Below are positions 15,201 to 36,900 of a DNA stretch of 64,000 nt, in pieces (the stretch's first letter is position 1; each line of letters starts with the position of its first letter). The stretch spans positions 45,269,406 through 45,333,405 of the forward strand of contig OY759265.1 of the NCBI GenBank assembly GCA_963662155.1. The letters are read 5' to 3'. The position numbers and the translations under genes were made by a program. Below the pieces are notes generated by a model, which was not told the DNA's origin, searched no databases, and worked only from the letters and a program-made list of their open reading frames with translations. The stretch comes from Lamellibrachia columna. Its lineage: Eukaryota > Annelida > Polychaeta > Sabellida > Siboglinidae.

Positions 15201-16668
15201 TTCACAACAATAATGTTCAAACTAAAAAAAGCTTGCTGACTTTTGCTTTCACAAAATATACATTTAGTTATCTGAGGTACTAAACTAATTTTCTGGCCAA
15301 ATACATAAAATATATCATTAATTCAACTTGAACAATGTCTTCAACATTAATTTGAAGGTTTCACCTGGAATATCACGTTTACACTGCATGCTGCATAGCA
15401 TGGTCAATATTCATAAACAGATAAGAGTCAAATGATATTAAAAAAAAAATTTTCCATTAAAACATATTTGGGCAGTCAACATGTTAGATATAATACTTAT
15501 TACAAAATAGTGTGATTTTACACTAAAGCTACCTACCCGTTCAATCATTGCTGTGTAGATCCTCCGTACAATGTTGTCCATCTCCTGCAGCTTGGGTTTG
15601 ATCAGTGGGCTCCTGGGTCCAGCAAGATGACCAATGTGGTCAAGGCCAAGGTAGTGAAGGAACATGACGTCCCAGTCACTACTTGACAGCTCTGTGTCAA
15701 GGTGACGCGTCACATTTTCATCCACCTATAAAAATTAAATGGTAACTTCAACAGTTAATGTCTATTACAACTATATTAAAATGAAATGTTCATTTTGGAC
15801 CAGTTTCTAGAGGGTACACATGTAGACAACCATCCATTAGAAAATATAGTTTTTGAACTTTTGTGTGAGCAACCACCATATGTGACAATCCACAAAGTTC
15901 TTCAGAATCCATTTCCACCACTAAATACCCCATATAATTATAAGAATATGTAATTATTATAAAGCACAATATCCTTAAAAAGCTCAAAGCGTTTTACACA
16001 ATGAATTAATGATAACATTGTAATATATAAAATAAATGTAATAAAAAAATAAATGCATGGTTGCTGACTGATCCACATTAATGCATGATAACTCTAGCAT
16101 CCCCATTCCTAAAAAAGTAGATAAACTATTGTAACTAATATTAGCCTGAAATTAGTGAAATGCCATCTAGGTACAGATCTCTTCATTCAGTTCATCACTG
16201 GTTGCCATCATCTCTGCTGCAGCATCCATTGCTCACCTCTGTGTAGTCTGTGACAAAGAATGATGTGGTGCCATCAGTTCGCATGAAATGTCCGGGAAAG
16301 AGCTTCATCCATGTATCATCCCCATAGAACACCATCTTGTTGCCAGCACGCTGCAGCTGACTGACCATGTTGTCCTCCTGGAGTGCCTGAGAGTCCACAT
16401 TCAATGCAGCATCGACAAAGCCTGGGATGCCGCCTGTTGTTAATGCCTGCACGTAGAATCAGTAGTTATATGATTCTGATTATATTTTGTGTCCAATGTA
16501 TGGTTCTTACTTCAATAATAATTAAAAGTTAATTAAATGTATAATTATATTTTCCAATATCATGAATATAAATACATTTTAATATTATGAATCAATAATT
16601 AAAAGTTAATTAAATGTATAATTATATTTTCCAATATCATGAATATAAATACATTTTAATATTATGAA

Positions 16669-16731
<63 letters not shown>

Positions 16732-17327
16732 CAGAATTATTTCATTAAGTCATTAACATCCATCAATAAAATATAATATTGTTGTTCTTTACCGGCAAAC
16801 ATTAATTGCTACAAGTGTCTAAATTTTTTACAAAACAAAACTGCACACTCTTCAGAGTATGAACAATAATGCGACAAGTAGTACTACCTTCGAAACAAAG
16901 GAACATATATGTACTATGTAGTACCAACAAAAATTATCACACTAACTTTTATTCTTGGCATCGTAACTGTTGGAGCATGAGCTCTCGCCAGGAAACTGAA
17001 CGTTTCCTTGTTATCCACCAAGTGACTGACAAACTCCATTCTTGGAAGGTCACCTCCAGGTAGTGGTAAAACAAAATCTGCTCGCAGTGCATCGATTAAT
17101 ACAAATATCATCTTCTGAAAGAGTGGTTTAACTCTAAGTTGTTCATGAGGTGGCTGCTGGGAACCATCTTGTTGATCTGAACTTTGCGGCTCTGTTTCGT
17201 TGTTTCTGAGAGTTGCATAGCCAGGGATGGCAACTTTCATGGGGAAGAACCCTGCTAGGAATACCCCGAAGCCAAGCTGCAGAAGTGCAACACAATACAG
17301 CAGGAATAAGCTATGTGGTATTTTCAT
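5297..17327 (-). CDS. PIGG: GPI ethanolamine phosphate transferase 2 (PIGG/GPI7 homologue), 12 coding exons
   Basis: PIGG adds an ethanolamine-phosphate to the second mannose of GPI anchors in the ER membrane. My exon model on the minus strand is 17327-16947, 16446-16237, 15725-15537, 14734-14593, 12839-12624, 12053-11798, 11459-11165, 10511-10027, 9529-9341, 8673-8331, 7025-6841 and 5510-5297. All junctions are GT/AG and phases agree throughout, giving 774 aa. The start is the ATG at 17,327, followed by a hydrophobic N-terminal segment. Alkaline-phosphatase-superfamily motifs are in order: VLIDALRADFV, PTVTMPRIK (the family's catalytic Thr), FYGDDTWMKLFP, FLHYLGLDHIGH and CGDHGMS. The C-terminal multispanning region has PIGG signatures SSFVEEEHQTWYFL, GNSNSLATVDLSAG and HLFVWSVFSPKLLYE. 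Human PIGG is roughly 980 aa, so loops are shorter here or a small exon was missed. Weakest junctions are the exon 7 acceptor (11,459) and the exon 9 donor (9,341). Introns carry two hAT elements and two SINEs. Confidence 0.95.
5650..6367 (+). mobile_element. non-autonomous hAT-type transposon, copy 1, with 8-bp TSD
   Basis: A 718-bp insertion in the last PIGG intron. It begins CAGAGTTG and ends CAACCCTG, so the termini form a short inverted repeat (CAGRGTTG). It is flanked by a perfect 8-bp duplication ACACTAAC at 5642-5649 and 6368-6375. Subterminal regions carry repeated ATTTAAATCA-like words. It contains no transposase ORF. The 8-bp duplication and CAGGG-type terminus are hallmarks of the hAT superfamily. 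A related copy in the same orientation lies at 13,304-14,131. Confidence 0.9.
7081..7395 (-). mobile_element. tRNA-derived SINE, near full length
   Basis: Read on the minus strand, a tRNA-like head begins GGGGCACAGTAGTACAGTG and carries a B-box-like AGTTCGAAAC. A central body follows (AATTTCATTCACTCCACA, then ACCTGGCTATAGACAG). The element ends with the tail GACCGCGCTATATAAGAAC. The same head, body and tail order occurs on the plus strand at 14,235-14,570, defining one SINE family. It lies in a PIGG intron just upstream of exon 11, and its head has been amplified into the adjacent 30-bp array. Confidence 0.85.
7362..7480. repeat. minisatellite, 30-bp unit, about 4 copies, seeded from a SINE head
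   Basis: The unit GTAGCTAAACACTGTACTAC plus TGTGCCCCAT repeats about four times with one or two substitutions. The innermost copy is continuous with the tRNA-like head of the SINE at 7,081-7,395, so the array appears to have grown from the SINE 5' end. Because 30 is a multiple of 3, the minus strand reads as a repeated decapeptide MGHSSTVFSY, which I regard as non-coding. Confidence 0.85.
8760..8945. repeat. degenerate short tandem repeat around TTCTGCAAGATNTC
   Basis: Overlapping, imperfect copies of a 10 to 20-bp word (CTTCTGCAAGAT, CTTCTACAAG and similar) fill this part of the PIGG intron between exons 9 and 10. Unit length is irregular, suggesting an old array that is no longer homogenised. 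Confidence 0.7.
12171..12251. repeat. (TG)n microsatellite
   Basis: About 40 uninterrupted TG dinucleotides, then GCATGCGCATGC, within the PIGG intron between exons 5 and 6. Confidence 0.97.
13304..14131 (+). mobile_element. non-autonomous hAT-type transposon, copy 2, with 8-bp TSD
   Basis: An 828-bp insertion in the PIGG intron between exons 4 and 5. It starts CAGGGTTGAAAAAAATCATG and ends CAACAACCCTG-like (AAACAACCCTG), a short terminal inverted repeat. A perfect 8-bp duplication CCTCTGTG flanks it at 13296-13303 and 14132-14139. Most of its length aligns by eye with copy 1 (5,650-6,367); the length difference is due to internal indels, including a segment around 13,800-13,900 absent from copy 1. 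No transposase is encoded. Confidence 0.92.
14235..14570 (+). mobile_element. tRNA-derived SINE, full length
   Basis: The head GGGGAGTGGTGTCGTGGTTA has an A-box-like region, and GGGTTCGAATCC is an exact pol III B box. The body contains CAGTTCACTCAGCTGTGTAA and ACCTGGCTATAGACAG, and the tail is ACCGCGCTATATAAGAACTC. It is inserted in a PIGG intron with its tail only about 25 bp from the splice donor of exon 4, in antisense orientation to the gene. It is too divergent outside the head to be a functional tRNA gene. Confidence 0.88.
16510..16729. repeat. 80-bp tandem duplication followed by (TA)n
   Basis: A block of about 80 bp (AATAATTAAAAGTTAATTAA onward) is present twice in direct tandem, almost identically, and is followed at about 16,673-16,729 by an uninterrupted TA microsatellite. 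It lies in the first PIGG intron. Confidence 0.9.
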
Positions 17328-18429
17328 ATTCAATAGTCTAGTCTAGTCCATCTGAAGCTGTTCACGCAGTTAAAATGCCTTTTCTTCTCCTGTGTAATGT
17401 TCACATACTGAAAAAGGAATACATCAGCTTATGTTATGAATATGACCACAAATATGGTTAACTATAAAATATAAATATTATGTGTCACTATATATAATGA
17501 TTATTTTCTGTAGGGCCTACATTACAGTAGTTTAACTGTAGAACCTGTTAACAGCTGCCAAGGTTACAATTTGAAATGACACTGTGTGTTACTAGTAAAC
17601 TGAATGAGCTGAGAGTAGGTTCTCTGGTGTCTGGTGAAGACAATAAGGCCAGGAAACAATGGGTCTATTCTATTTGTCTTCTGCAGTCTCTCCATGGAGA
17701 GAAATGGAGAGGGACAAATAGAAAAGCCCAGAGAGACTCTCCAGGTCATTCTTAGCCTATTCCCTAGCTGCAGTCGGAGAGACTGGACAGACCCACTGAG
17801 CCTCTTCGGACTGTTCTGTTTGTCCCGGAGAGGTCTCTGCCCCTCTCTCCGCAAAACAATAGAATGGCCATTTCTTTCCATGGAGCGACCAGAAAGAACA
17901 CACAGAATAGATCCAAAGTCAAAGACTCCTGTGGCTGTGTGCAATAAGTTGAAAGTGGCTGTCGTAAAAAAATGTGGAGCTGGAGGACTTCGGAAAGTCT
18001 GAACATTGTATTATTTGTAACAAAAAGTACAAGTCGCAGTCATCATTAAAATACCAAGAGATCAGTCTTGCACCTTAAATAAATCCTTTCAGAAGTTGAG
18101 AATGCCCAACACTGTCTGACTGACAACACTGGCTGTCAACAAACAACACTGTCAACAGTGTCAGTGTCAGTTATAGTGTCAATAAGATGTATGACAGAAC
18201 TTATGCAAAAAATATGTCATAATACATACAATCCGACATTTTTTGCGATGTCACCGTCACAAGAACATTCTTTTGGCAATTATAGTTACATGTAATTAGT
18301 AACACGCAGAAACAGACGTGAGTTTGTACAATAGATCGTTATGCTTACCCGTCGACATTCACAACACGTTCGCCGGTCCCCCTATTTTGTGGTGCAGTCT
18401 GCAGATAAGCAACAAACCCAGCACGCAAC
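17328..18429. promoter_or_regulatory. divergent intergenic region between PIGG and KRI1
   Basis: The PIGG start codon (17,327, minus) and KRI1 start codon (18,430, plus) face away from each other across 1.1 kb. This region must hold both 5' untranslated regions and is a candidate bidirectional promoter. A small CpG cluster lies close to the KRI1 start, around 18,345-18,380. No TATA box at a convincing position was seen for either gene. The region also contains the imperfect inverted repeat at 17,655-17,935. Confidence 0.55.
17655..17935. repeat. imperfect inverted repeat (fold-back element)
   Basis: The left arm (about 17,660-17,730: GGTCTATTCTATTTG, CTCTCCATGGAGAGAAATGG) is matched in inverse orientation by the right arm (about 17,860-17,930, whose complement has GATCTATTCTGTGTG and CGCTCCATGGAAAGAAATGG). 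Because of this, overlapping ORFs on opposite strands contain similar peptides (SMERNG on both). It may be a relic fold-back or MITE-like element between the two promoters. Confidence 0.6.
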
Positions 18430-29968
<11,539 letters not shown>

Positions 29969-30013
29969 TATCTCGGTGGGTCAGTTGTACATCAGAGGAA
30001 GATGTACTGCTAA

Positions 30014-30019
30014 AATAAA
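30014..30019 (+). terminator. candidate KRI1 polyadenylation signal
   Basis: An AATAAA hexamer lies 46 bp after the KRI1 stop codon. No other evidence for the cleavage site is available from sequence alone. Confidence 0.45.
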
Positions 30020-30549
30020 TCGATTAAAAGGTAGTACACAATGTTGTATATTGTACCGATGAATGTATGCCATATATGCAGTAAAAAATTATGCACACTG
30101 TATACAACACACATATATCTCGTTATTAGATCATGTGGCCCATCTACCGTACACAACAGTTGTGTACAACTTCGGTGACATCATCATGAAACATAATAGT
30201 TATTAAGTTAGCCTTTATCTCTTCTTGTGCATAATATTTTTGTGAGCACAGAAAATATACCGCCGTTATGCGGTATACTCATTTCGTAATATCGTCTAAA
30301 TGAAGTAGGTGTGTTTCACTGTTGTCCATTTCATGGTGATGCAAACAAACCATAACATAGTATAATGGTGACTTGGGGGGGACTATTCTATTTGTCTGTT
30401 AAAATATAATTTTCTTCTCAGTCTGTCAGTGGGGCTTGTTGCAGATAGAGAGCTTCTGTCATGTTATCACAAATACAACAAACGATTCTTCGATGTTACC
30501 TTATATTGCAATTATATTTGTGTGATACATAAAAATTGCATGACAAGTG

Positions 30550-30727
30550 TGTAATGATGAATTATCACACACGTCCACCTCTCCAATATAAATGATGAGT
30601 TTATCACACATGTCAATCTCTCCAATATAAACAATGACTTTTTATCACACATGTCCACCTCTCCAATGTAAATGATGAGTTTATCATACATCCACCTATC
30701 TGATATAAATGATGAGTTTATCACACA
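30550..30727. repeat. minisatellite, about 39-bp unit, about 4.5 copies
   Basis: The unit TTTATCACACATGTCCACCT plus CTCCAATATAAATGATGAG repeats about four to five times with moderate divergence. It lies downstream of KRI1. Confidence 0.85.
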
Positions 30728-31058
30728 TTTTTATATAAGCATATATTTAAAAAGAAAATTAATGTTTTGCCTTGGATGGCAAGTTTGTTAAATCCCCTTC
30801 TGTGTCTCTCCATACAGAAGTAAATACAACAGGTTTACAATCTTTCCTATTTGCAATGTGCGTGTTGTATTTTATGTATGATATTCTAAAAACGTTTTGA
30901 ATATCTGAATATGACTACATTTTAATTATAATCTACATAAACCATTAAGACTTCACTGGCTGGTGCCACATCATCCAATAAATAAATTGTCACTTGGAGG
31001 AAGACAGGTTTCTTGGATACAATTGTGAGCAGCTCAGATACACTTAATTTTTTAAAGA

Positions 31059-31212
31059 TTTATTTCTGCTGTTATTAATACTTTTACATTATCTGTTTAG
31101 TAAAATCAAACAGCGCTTGCATGTATGACAGAGATTTATTTCTGGTGTTATTAATACTTTTACATTATCTGTTTAGTAAAATCAAACAGCACTTTCATGT
31201 ATGACAGAGATT
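31059..31212. repeat. 79-bp tandem duplication
   Basis: Two adjacent, nearly identical copies of a block containing TTATTAATACTTTTACATTA and CATGTATGACAGAGATTT. They abut the 3' side of the decayed LINE that follows. Confidence 0.85.
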
Positions 31213-31214
31213 TT

Positions 31215-32227
31215 CTTCAAACTTATGAAAGGTAGTACATTTTCTAGTGATTGTGTAAATGTCATCAATCCTTTAACCCAGAGTGTCACCTCGCACCCAG
31301 CTGTCTCCACCTCTGCCTGTCGTCTGCTGCCCTTTGTGTCTCTGAGAAGTCCAGGTCTGTCCACTCTCTGATGTTGTCCTCCCACCTCTTCCTGTCTTCC
31401 TCGTCTTCTTGCTCCCCTAACGATGCCTTGCAGGATGGTCTTTGTCATGCCGGATGTTCGTGAGATGTGCCCATACCATTTCAGCTTCTGTCTCTTTACT
31501 GTGGTCAGGAGATCTTCATAGGGCCCGATGGCTTGTTGGATTCTGTTGTGAACCTCTTCATTGGTTACATGGTCCTTGTTTGAGATGCAAAGGATCTTTC
31601 GATAGCAACTCATTTCCATGGCTTGTATTCTTCTTTGTAGTTCAGCTGTAAGAGTCCATGTCTTGCATGCATATAGAAATATGGCAGGTGACCGCATCAG
31701 TCTGATTTTGGATCAAAGGGTGATGTTTTTACCTTTCCATAACAGTTTTGGTCTTGTCAGCATTGCTCTTGTCTGGGCAATCCTTGAAATGATATCAGGT
31801 TTGGATCCCTCATCTGTGACCACTGAACCCAGGTACTTGAAGTTGGACACTGTTTCTAATCTTTGTCCCCTCACGTTGATCTTCTTGTTGACGCCATTGA
31901 TGTTGTTGGTCATTAGCTTGGTTTTTAGGACGCAGATTTTTTGTCGAGGCGACTCACTTGTTGACTAGCTCCTGCTCATCCCCTGCTAAGCGTACATTTT
32001 TTACTGTCCTGCCTCCAATACTGACTGTTCCTACGTGATATTCAATGGCGTCAGTCATGATCCTGTCCAAAAATATGTTTAATATAGTGGCGAGAGAAGA
32101 CAGCCCAGGCGGACTCCAATGGTGGTGCGAAACCATTCCCCCAAGTTGCCATTCATGAGGACTGCGCTGGTGGCCTTGTCATAAAGATGTTCTATGACTC
32201 GAACAAGGTTGACAGCCGTATCAATTA
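31215..32227 (-). mobile_element. decayed non-LTR retrotransposon fragment (RT and C-terminal region)
   Basis: Minus-strand frames, broken by stops and shifts, encode a reverse-transcriptase remnant. Segments seen include GVRLGCLLSPLYLNIFLDRI, FKYLGSVVTDEGSKPDIISR, SCYRKILCISNKDHVTNEEV, KRQKLKWYGHISRTSGM and a basic RGARRRGRQ tail. The position of the catalytic ADD box reads RLAGDEQEL, so the active site is destroyed. Sequence and order differ from the two CR1-like families in this window; it resembles the RTE-like or I-like LINEs common in invertebrates, but I cannot assign a clade. It is 5' truncated near 32,227, where a CR1-like tail begins on the opposite strand. Confidence 0.8.
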
Positions 32228-32365
32228 TGTTTAAAAAACTGAATTTATTTTGAATTGGCAAATATCTGACATGGATGAAAAATGGTTGGACTCTCGATAA
32301 GCCAATGGCTTCCTTGTCCACTTGTCATCTGGAAATCATTGCTTTGAATGGCAATCTTGTTAAAA
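32228..32365 (+). mobile_element. CR1-like LINE 3' tail, 5'-truncated, plus orientation
   Basis: From GTTTAAAAAACTGAATTT this segment matches the last codons and 3' untranslated tail of the LINE family at 45,612-48,775, including GGTTGGACTCTCGATAAGCC, TTCCTTGTCCACTT and the terminal GGCAATCTTGTTAAA. It abuts the older LINE fragment, suggesting it inserted into or next to it. Confidence 0.8.
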
Positions 32366-33969
32366 TAAAATCCCCACCACTCACACAATACTTGAATAAT
32401 AACATTTTTATTCAGCAATAGCTAAAACAAATTTAGGTTATTTTAATAACGGTAAAACATGAACAATTATCATTTGAAAATACCTGTCTTCTTGAAATAC
32501 AACCAATTCATCTGAAAAACACCAGATGCTAAATACTCACAGATATCTTAACCTTAATCATATAAGGCACAATGGAACTTACAACTACATCAAAATACTT
32601 TAAAATGTAACTATTCAACAGCATCCAGTACCAAACTGGTTGCAGCCAATACTTTAAATACAACATTCAACATGACTGAATAAATTAAAATTCATGATAA
32701 TTGTTTGCATGTATCAGTTAATCAACATGTTAGAATTCTAACACCATTGAAAGTCTGATCCTAAAACGAAAATATGTTACAGGAACACCATACATACATG
32801 CCACATGACAACACACAATGGTGTTTTTAACTATGTGAGTTAAACTAATTTTCCCCAATATTCAATTAATTACAGTGTAAAATTACTTTTGTTAAATTAC
32901 AATTATCAAGCTTGCCCGGACAGTTTTATCATCAGTTAGAGATATCATCAAAACATCTCTACTACACTATGATTGTGATTAAACAATGTAATTGATAACT
33001 ATCCATTACCACCACAAAACAAATTACTGTAATTACTATTACATCTATCTGGTGAATAACCAACTCGAAAATCATTTGCATGCAGCCCTTATTGAAATTA
33101 ACTAATGCTGAATTAATAAGTAAAGATTTTCCCACATAAAGCCTCACGCTACGCAGTCACAAATATTTCTTTTCTTTGTCGTAAATCAATTACTCACTGA
33201 AAACAATTTTACATGGTTGCCATATGCACTGCACTATATACTGTTGCCATATAGCCTTTATTATAGTGCTTTCTTGCATTGAATGCATTCCAACAAATGC
33301 ATGATACACGCCTAGACATACACACACACACCAACATACATTCATAATGGACGGAATGTTTTCACAAAAGTAGCATAAATAAAATAGAGAACATTCATTA
33401 TAAATCACATAAATAACCTGTGATTATTCGTTCAATAAATGGGTTAAAATCAGTAAAACCATAACTTGCCTTTTAATAAGAGTTATATTTTATACAGTGG
33501 TTATAATAATAGTATTCTGTGCATTAACATGTGTATAGTCTAACTCAAATGTAAACATGATCTCAGTCGCAAGGCAAAATAAAAATAAATTAAATTGGCA
33601 AGTTATTGAGACAAGCAAGTTATCAAATTATTTAAAAGTCAGAACAACAATTTGACCTGTTTTGCAAATTAATTTGCTTTCAACTGTCGGTAAACTAGTC
33701 TAAAATGTACCAATTATAGCTATAACCAAAATATTAAGTCTGTATAACTCTTTAAAATATCCATCTGTATTCATTAAAACCGATTTTAAAATACTGATGT
33801 ACAACTTCATCATAAACTGTAGTTTAAAAATAAAACCACATATGCGACGAATAAAAATTTCATAAATCTGCTTTGCAGAATTTAAATGAAATTTCCAATG
33901 GAAGCCAGAGACTTTGAGAAACAGTACACGAGAGCAGCCACAAACCACCCATGTCGTGCTTGAGGAGTT
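32366..33969. other. AT-rich region, probable SKP2 3' flank
   Basis: No coding sequence is recognised between the LINE tail and the SKP2 stop codon. The right part presumably contains the SKP2 3' untranslated region (minus strand). A short CA run lies near 33,320. Confidence 0.4.
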
Positions 33970-36900
33970 CTAGATGGCAGTATCGCGCACACGGACGCCC
34001 CAGATGCTGGTTCGTCGGATGCCAGTCGTTGGACGAGCGATACTTGAGAAAGGGAATTTGTTCACCTCGATGTTACACAGAACATGTCTCAGCTGGAGCA
34101 AGGCTGACTCTTTGAGCATCCCAAAGACATCCAGGGCCAGCAGCGTGGGAATGTTGCCAAGCAACCTACAACCAAAGCAACAAGGACATTCATTTGGTTA
34201 TTTCTCATTTCATTAAAATATTAACTAGGTAATTTTGTTGAGTCTTATAAAATTCTTTTTTAGTATTCACTATGTAACTGATCATTCAACAAGTATTCAA
34301 ACAGTCATTGACTATTCCAACAACCAGGATTACTCGCCCCAACATTTAGAATGACACATCTCTGTATACGATAAATACACAGGACATGAGTATAACAAAG
34401 TACTAGGATGACAGAAACATACAGTAAGTTTAACACACACAAATTCCTACTTCACAAGAACCAAGTAGAAAAAGTACTTTTAAATAAGCAAAACGAGACT
34501 ACTCACGTCAACGACGATGGAATGATGCGGTAACACCGACTGAGTGCAATGTACTCAAGGCCATTCAGTGATGTGGCGATGCACTCAACCGAAGCACTTG
34601 ACAGCATTGTCGCGTCACTCAGGTCGAGTTCCTTCAGATGCGGACAGCTGTTGCAGAGCTGCTGGATGTCTGGGGAAGGAAACACACACACATCATGGCT
34701 TAGTTATACAATTTGTGTTGCTTCCTGTACTGTTAATTTGCTGTGGAAACAAATCTTTCTAAAATTTCTTTCTTTCCAAACATTGGGCAGATCTTGTAAA
34801 ATATTTCAAAAACCTCTAATTGTGCCTGCTGGCATCTATTACCCCTTTCCATGCCCCCAAAGAAATAAACGGGTGTGAACATTAGAAATTTGTATTTTAA
34901 AATATTCATAAATGACTTGCAAATGGAATAGCATCATTGTGAACTAATTGCTATATGATTTACGATCACAGTGATTTAATAGTGTTCCTGTAGCAGCAAT
35001 AGCCATTGAAATATAGTGACAGAATTTCAGTCAGAAAAATTATGGCTTATCTAACAAATAATGTTTAGAAAATGTTTGATATGATTTCAGTTATTAGATC
35101 GCATTTACCGGTACACAAAATATATAACATTATTATTAACACAATATTTCAAACAGATGACAATCAAAACAAATCCAAGTAGAGACCCTTGTTCAGCAAG
35201 GCGTCAAAGAATGTGAGATGACACAGAACGAAACAGGTACACAGACAAAAGTCCTACCTTCATCCAGCAGGGACGTCCGACACCCGCTCAGATTGAGCTT
35301 GGTGAGTTCAGTGGGTAGACAGATGACTAGATATAGAACAGCACCTCTAGTCATATCGGCCCATCCAATATTGAGGGCATCCAATCTGCAGACAATGGGT
35401 AAACTGTAGTCAGATCAACAAACTCTAATGGCATCCAGGATTATGTGAATATGTCCATGTTCAGTTGCAATGAAATAAATATATTCATGATACAACTTGC
35501 CTCATACTGAACCCATTCAGCCGAAATTAAATAAGCTGTATTAAGTATCAATGTAATTTTTCTACAGCAAAATCCAAGTCTTCACAACACAATGGATGTA
35601 ACCTTCAGAATTTCATGTACATATTTTTGAAACAATAACTGGTTTGTAACCAACACTAACTATTAAACAATCATCTTAGATCTCCACCTGTAATGTGTAA
35701 AACAAAACCCAATTGATTTGATTGTAGGCATATCTATAGCATTTCTATCCAATCTTTCCGGTAGCACTCTTTGTTGCCAAATTTGTCAAGACTACGAACC
35801 ATTTCACCAAAAACTCAACGGCTTGTTGACAATTAAACCTGACTCTATGTCAAAATAATCAAGACACAAACCTTTGTAAGTTGTTGCAGATGGGAACAAG
35901 TCCATTCTCTGAGATGCCAGAACACATACAGAGATTGAGTACTTCCAAGTTACTGTTCTGTCCAATGTACCTACAACCACACAGAGATTGAGTACTTCCA
36001 AGTTACAGTTCTGTCCAACGTACCTACAACCACAGAGGTTGAGTACTTCCAGGTTACTATTCTGTCCAACGTACCTACAAACACACAGATATTGAGTACT
36101 TCCAAGTTACTGTTCTGTCCAATGTACCTACAACCACACAGAGTTTGAGTACTTCCAGGTTACTGTTCTGTCCAACGTACCTACAACCACACAGAGGTTA
36201 AGTACTTCCAGGTTACTGTTCTGTCCAATATACTACAAACACACAGAGATTGAGTACTTCCAAGTTACTGTTCTGTCCAATGTATCTACAACCACAGAGG
36301 TTGAGTACTTCCGGGTTACTATTCTGTCCAACGTACCTACAAACACACAGAGATTGAGTACTTCCAAGTTACTGTCTGTCCAATGTACCTACAACCACAC
36401 AGAGGTTGAGTACTTCCAAGTTACAGTTCTGTCCAACGTACCTACAACCACACAGAGGTTAAGTACTTCCAGGTTACAGTTCTGTCCAACGTACCTACAA
36501 CCACACAGAGGTTAAGTATTTCCAGGTTACTGTTCTGTCCAACGTACCTAAAACCACACAGAGGTTAAGTACTTCCAGGTTACTGTTCTGTCCAATGTAC
36601 CTACAACCACACAGAGGTTAAGTACTTCCAAGTTACTGTTCTGTCCAATGTACCTACAACCACACAGAGGTTAAGTACTTCCAGGTTACTGTTCTGTCCA
36701 ATGTACCTACAACCACACACAGATTGAGTACTTCCAAGTTACTGTTCTGTCCAATGTACCTACAACCACAGAGGTTAAGTACTTCCAGGTTACTGTTCTG
36801 TCCAAAGTACCTACAAACACACAGAGATTGAGTACTTCCAAGTTACTGTTCTGTCCAATGTACCTACAACCAGACGAACTTGTCTCAAAGTTGATATAAA

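Noticed and set aside
17564..18006. 122 and 126-codon ORFs on both strands between PIGG and KRI1
   Set aside because: They arise from an inverted repeat, which makes both strands encode similar peptides; position is the intergenic promoter region.
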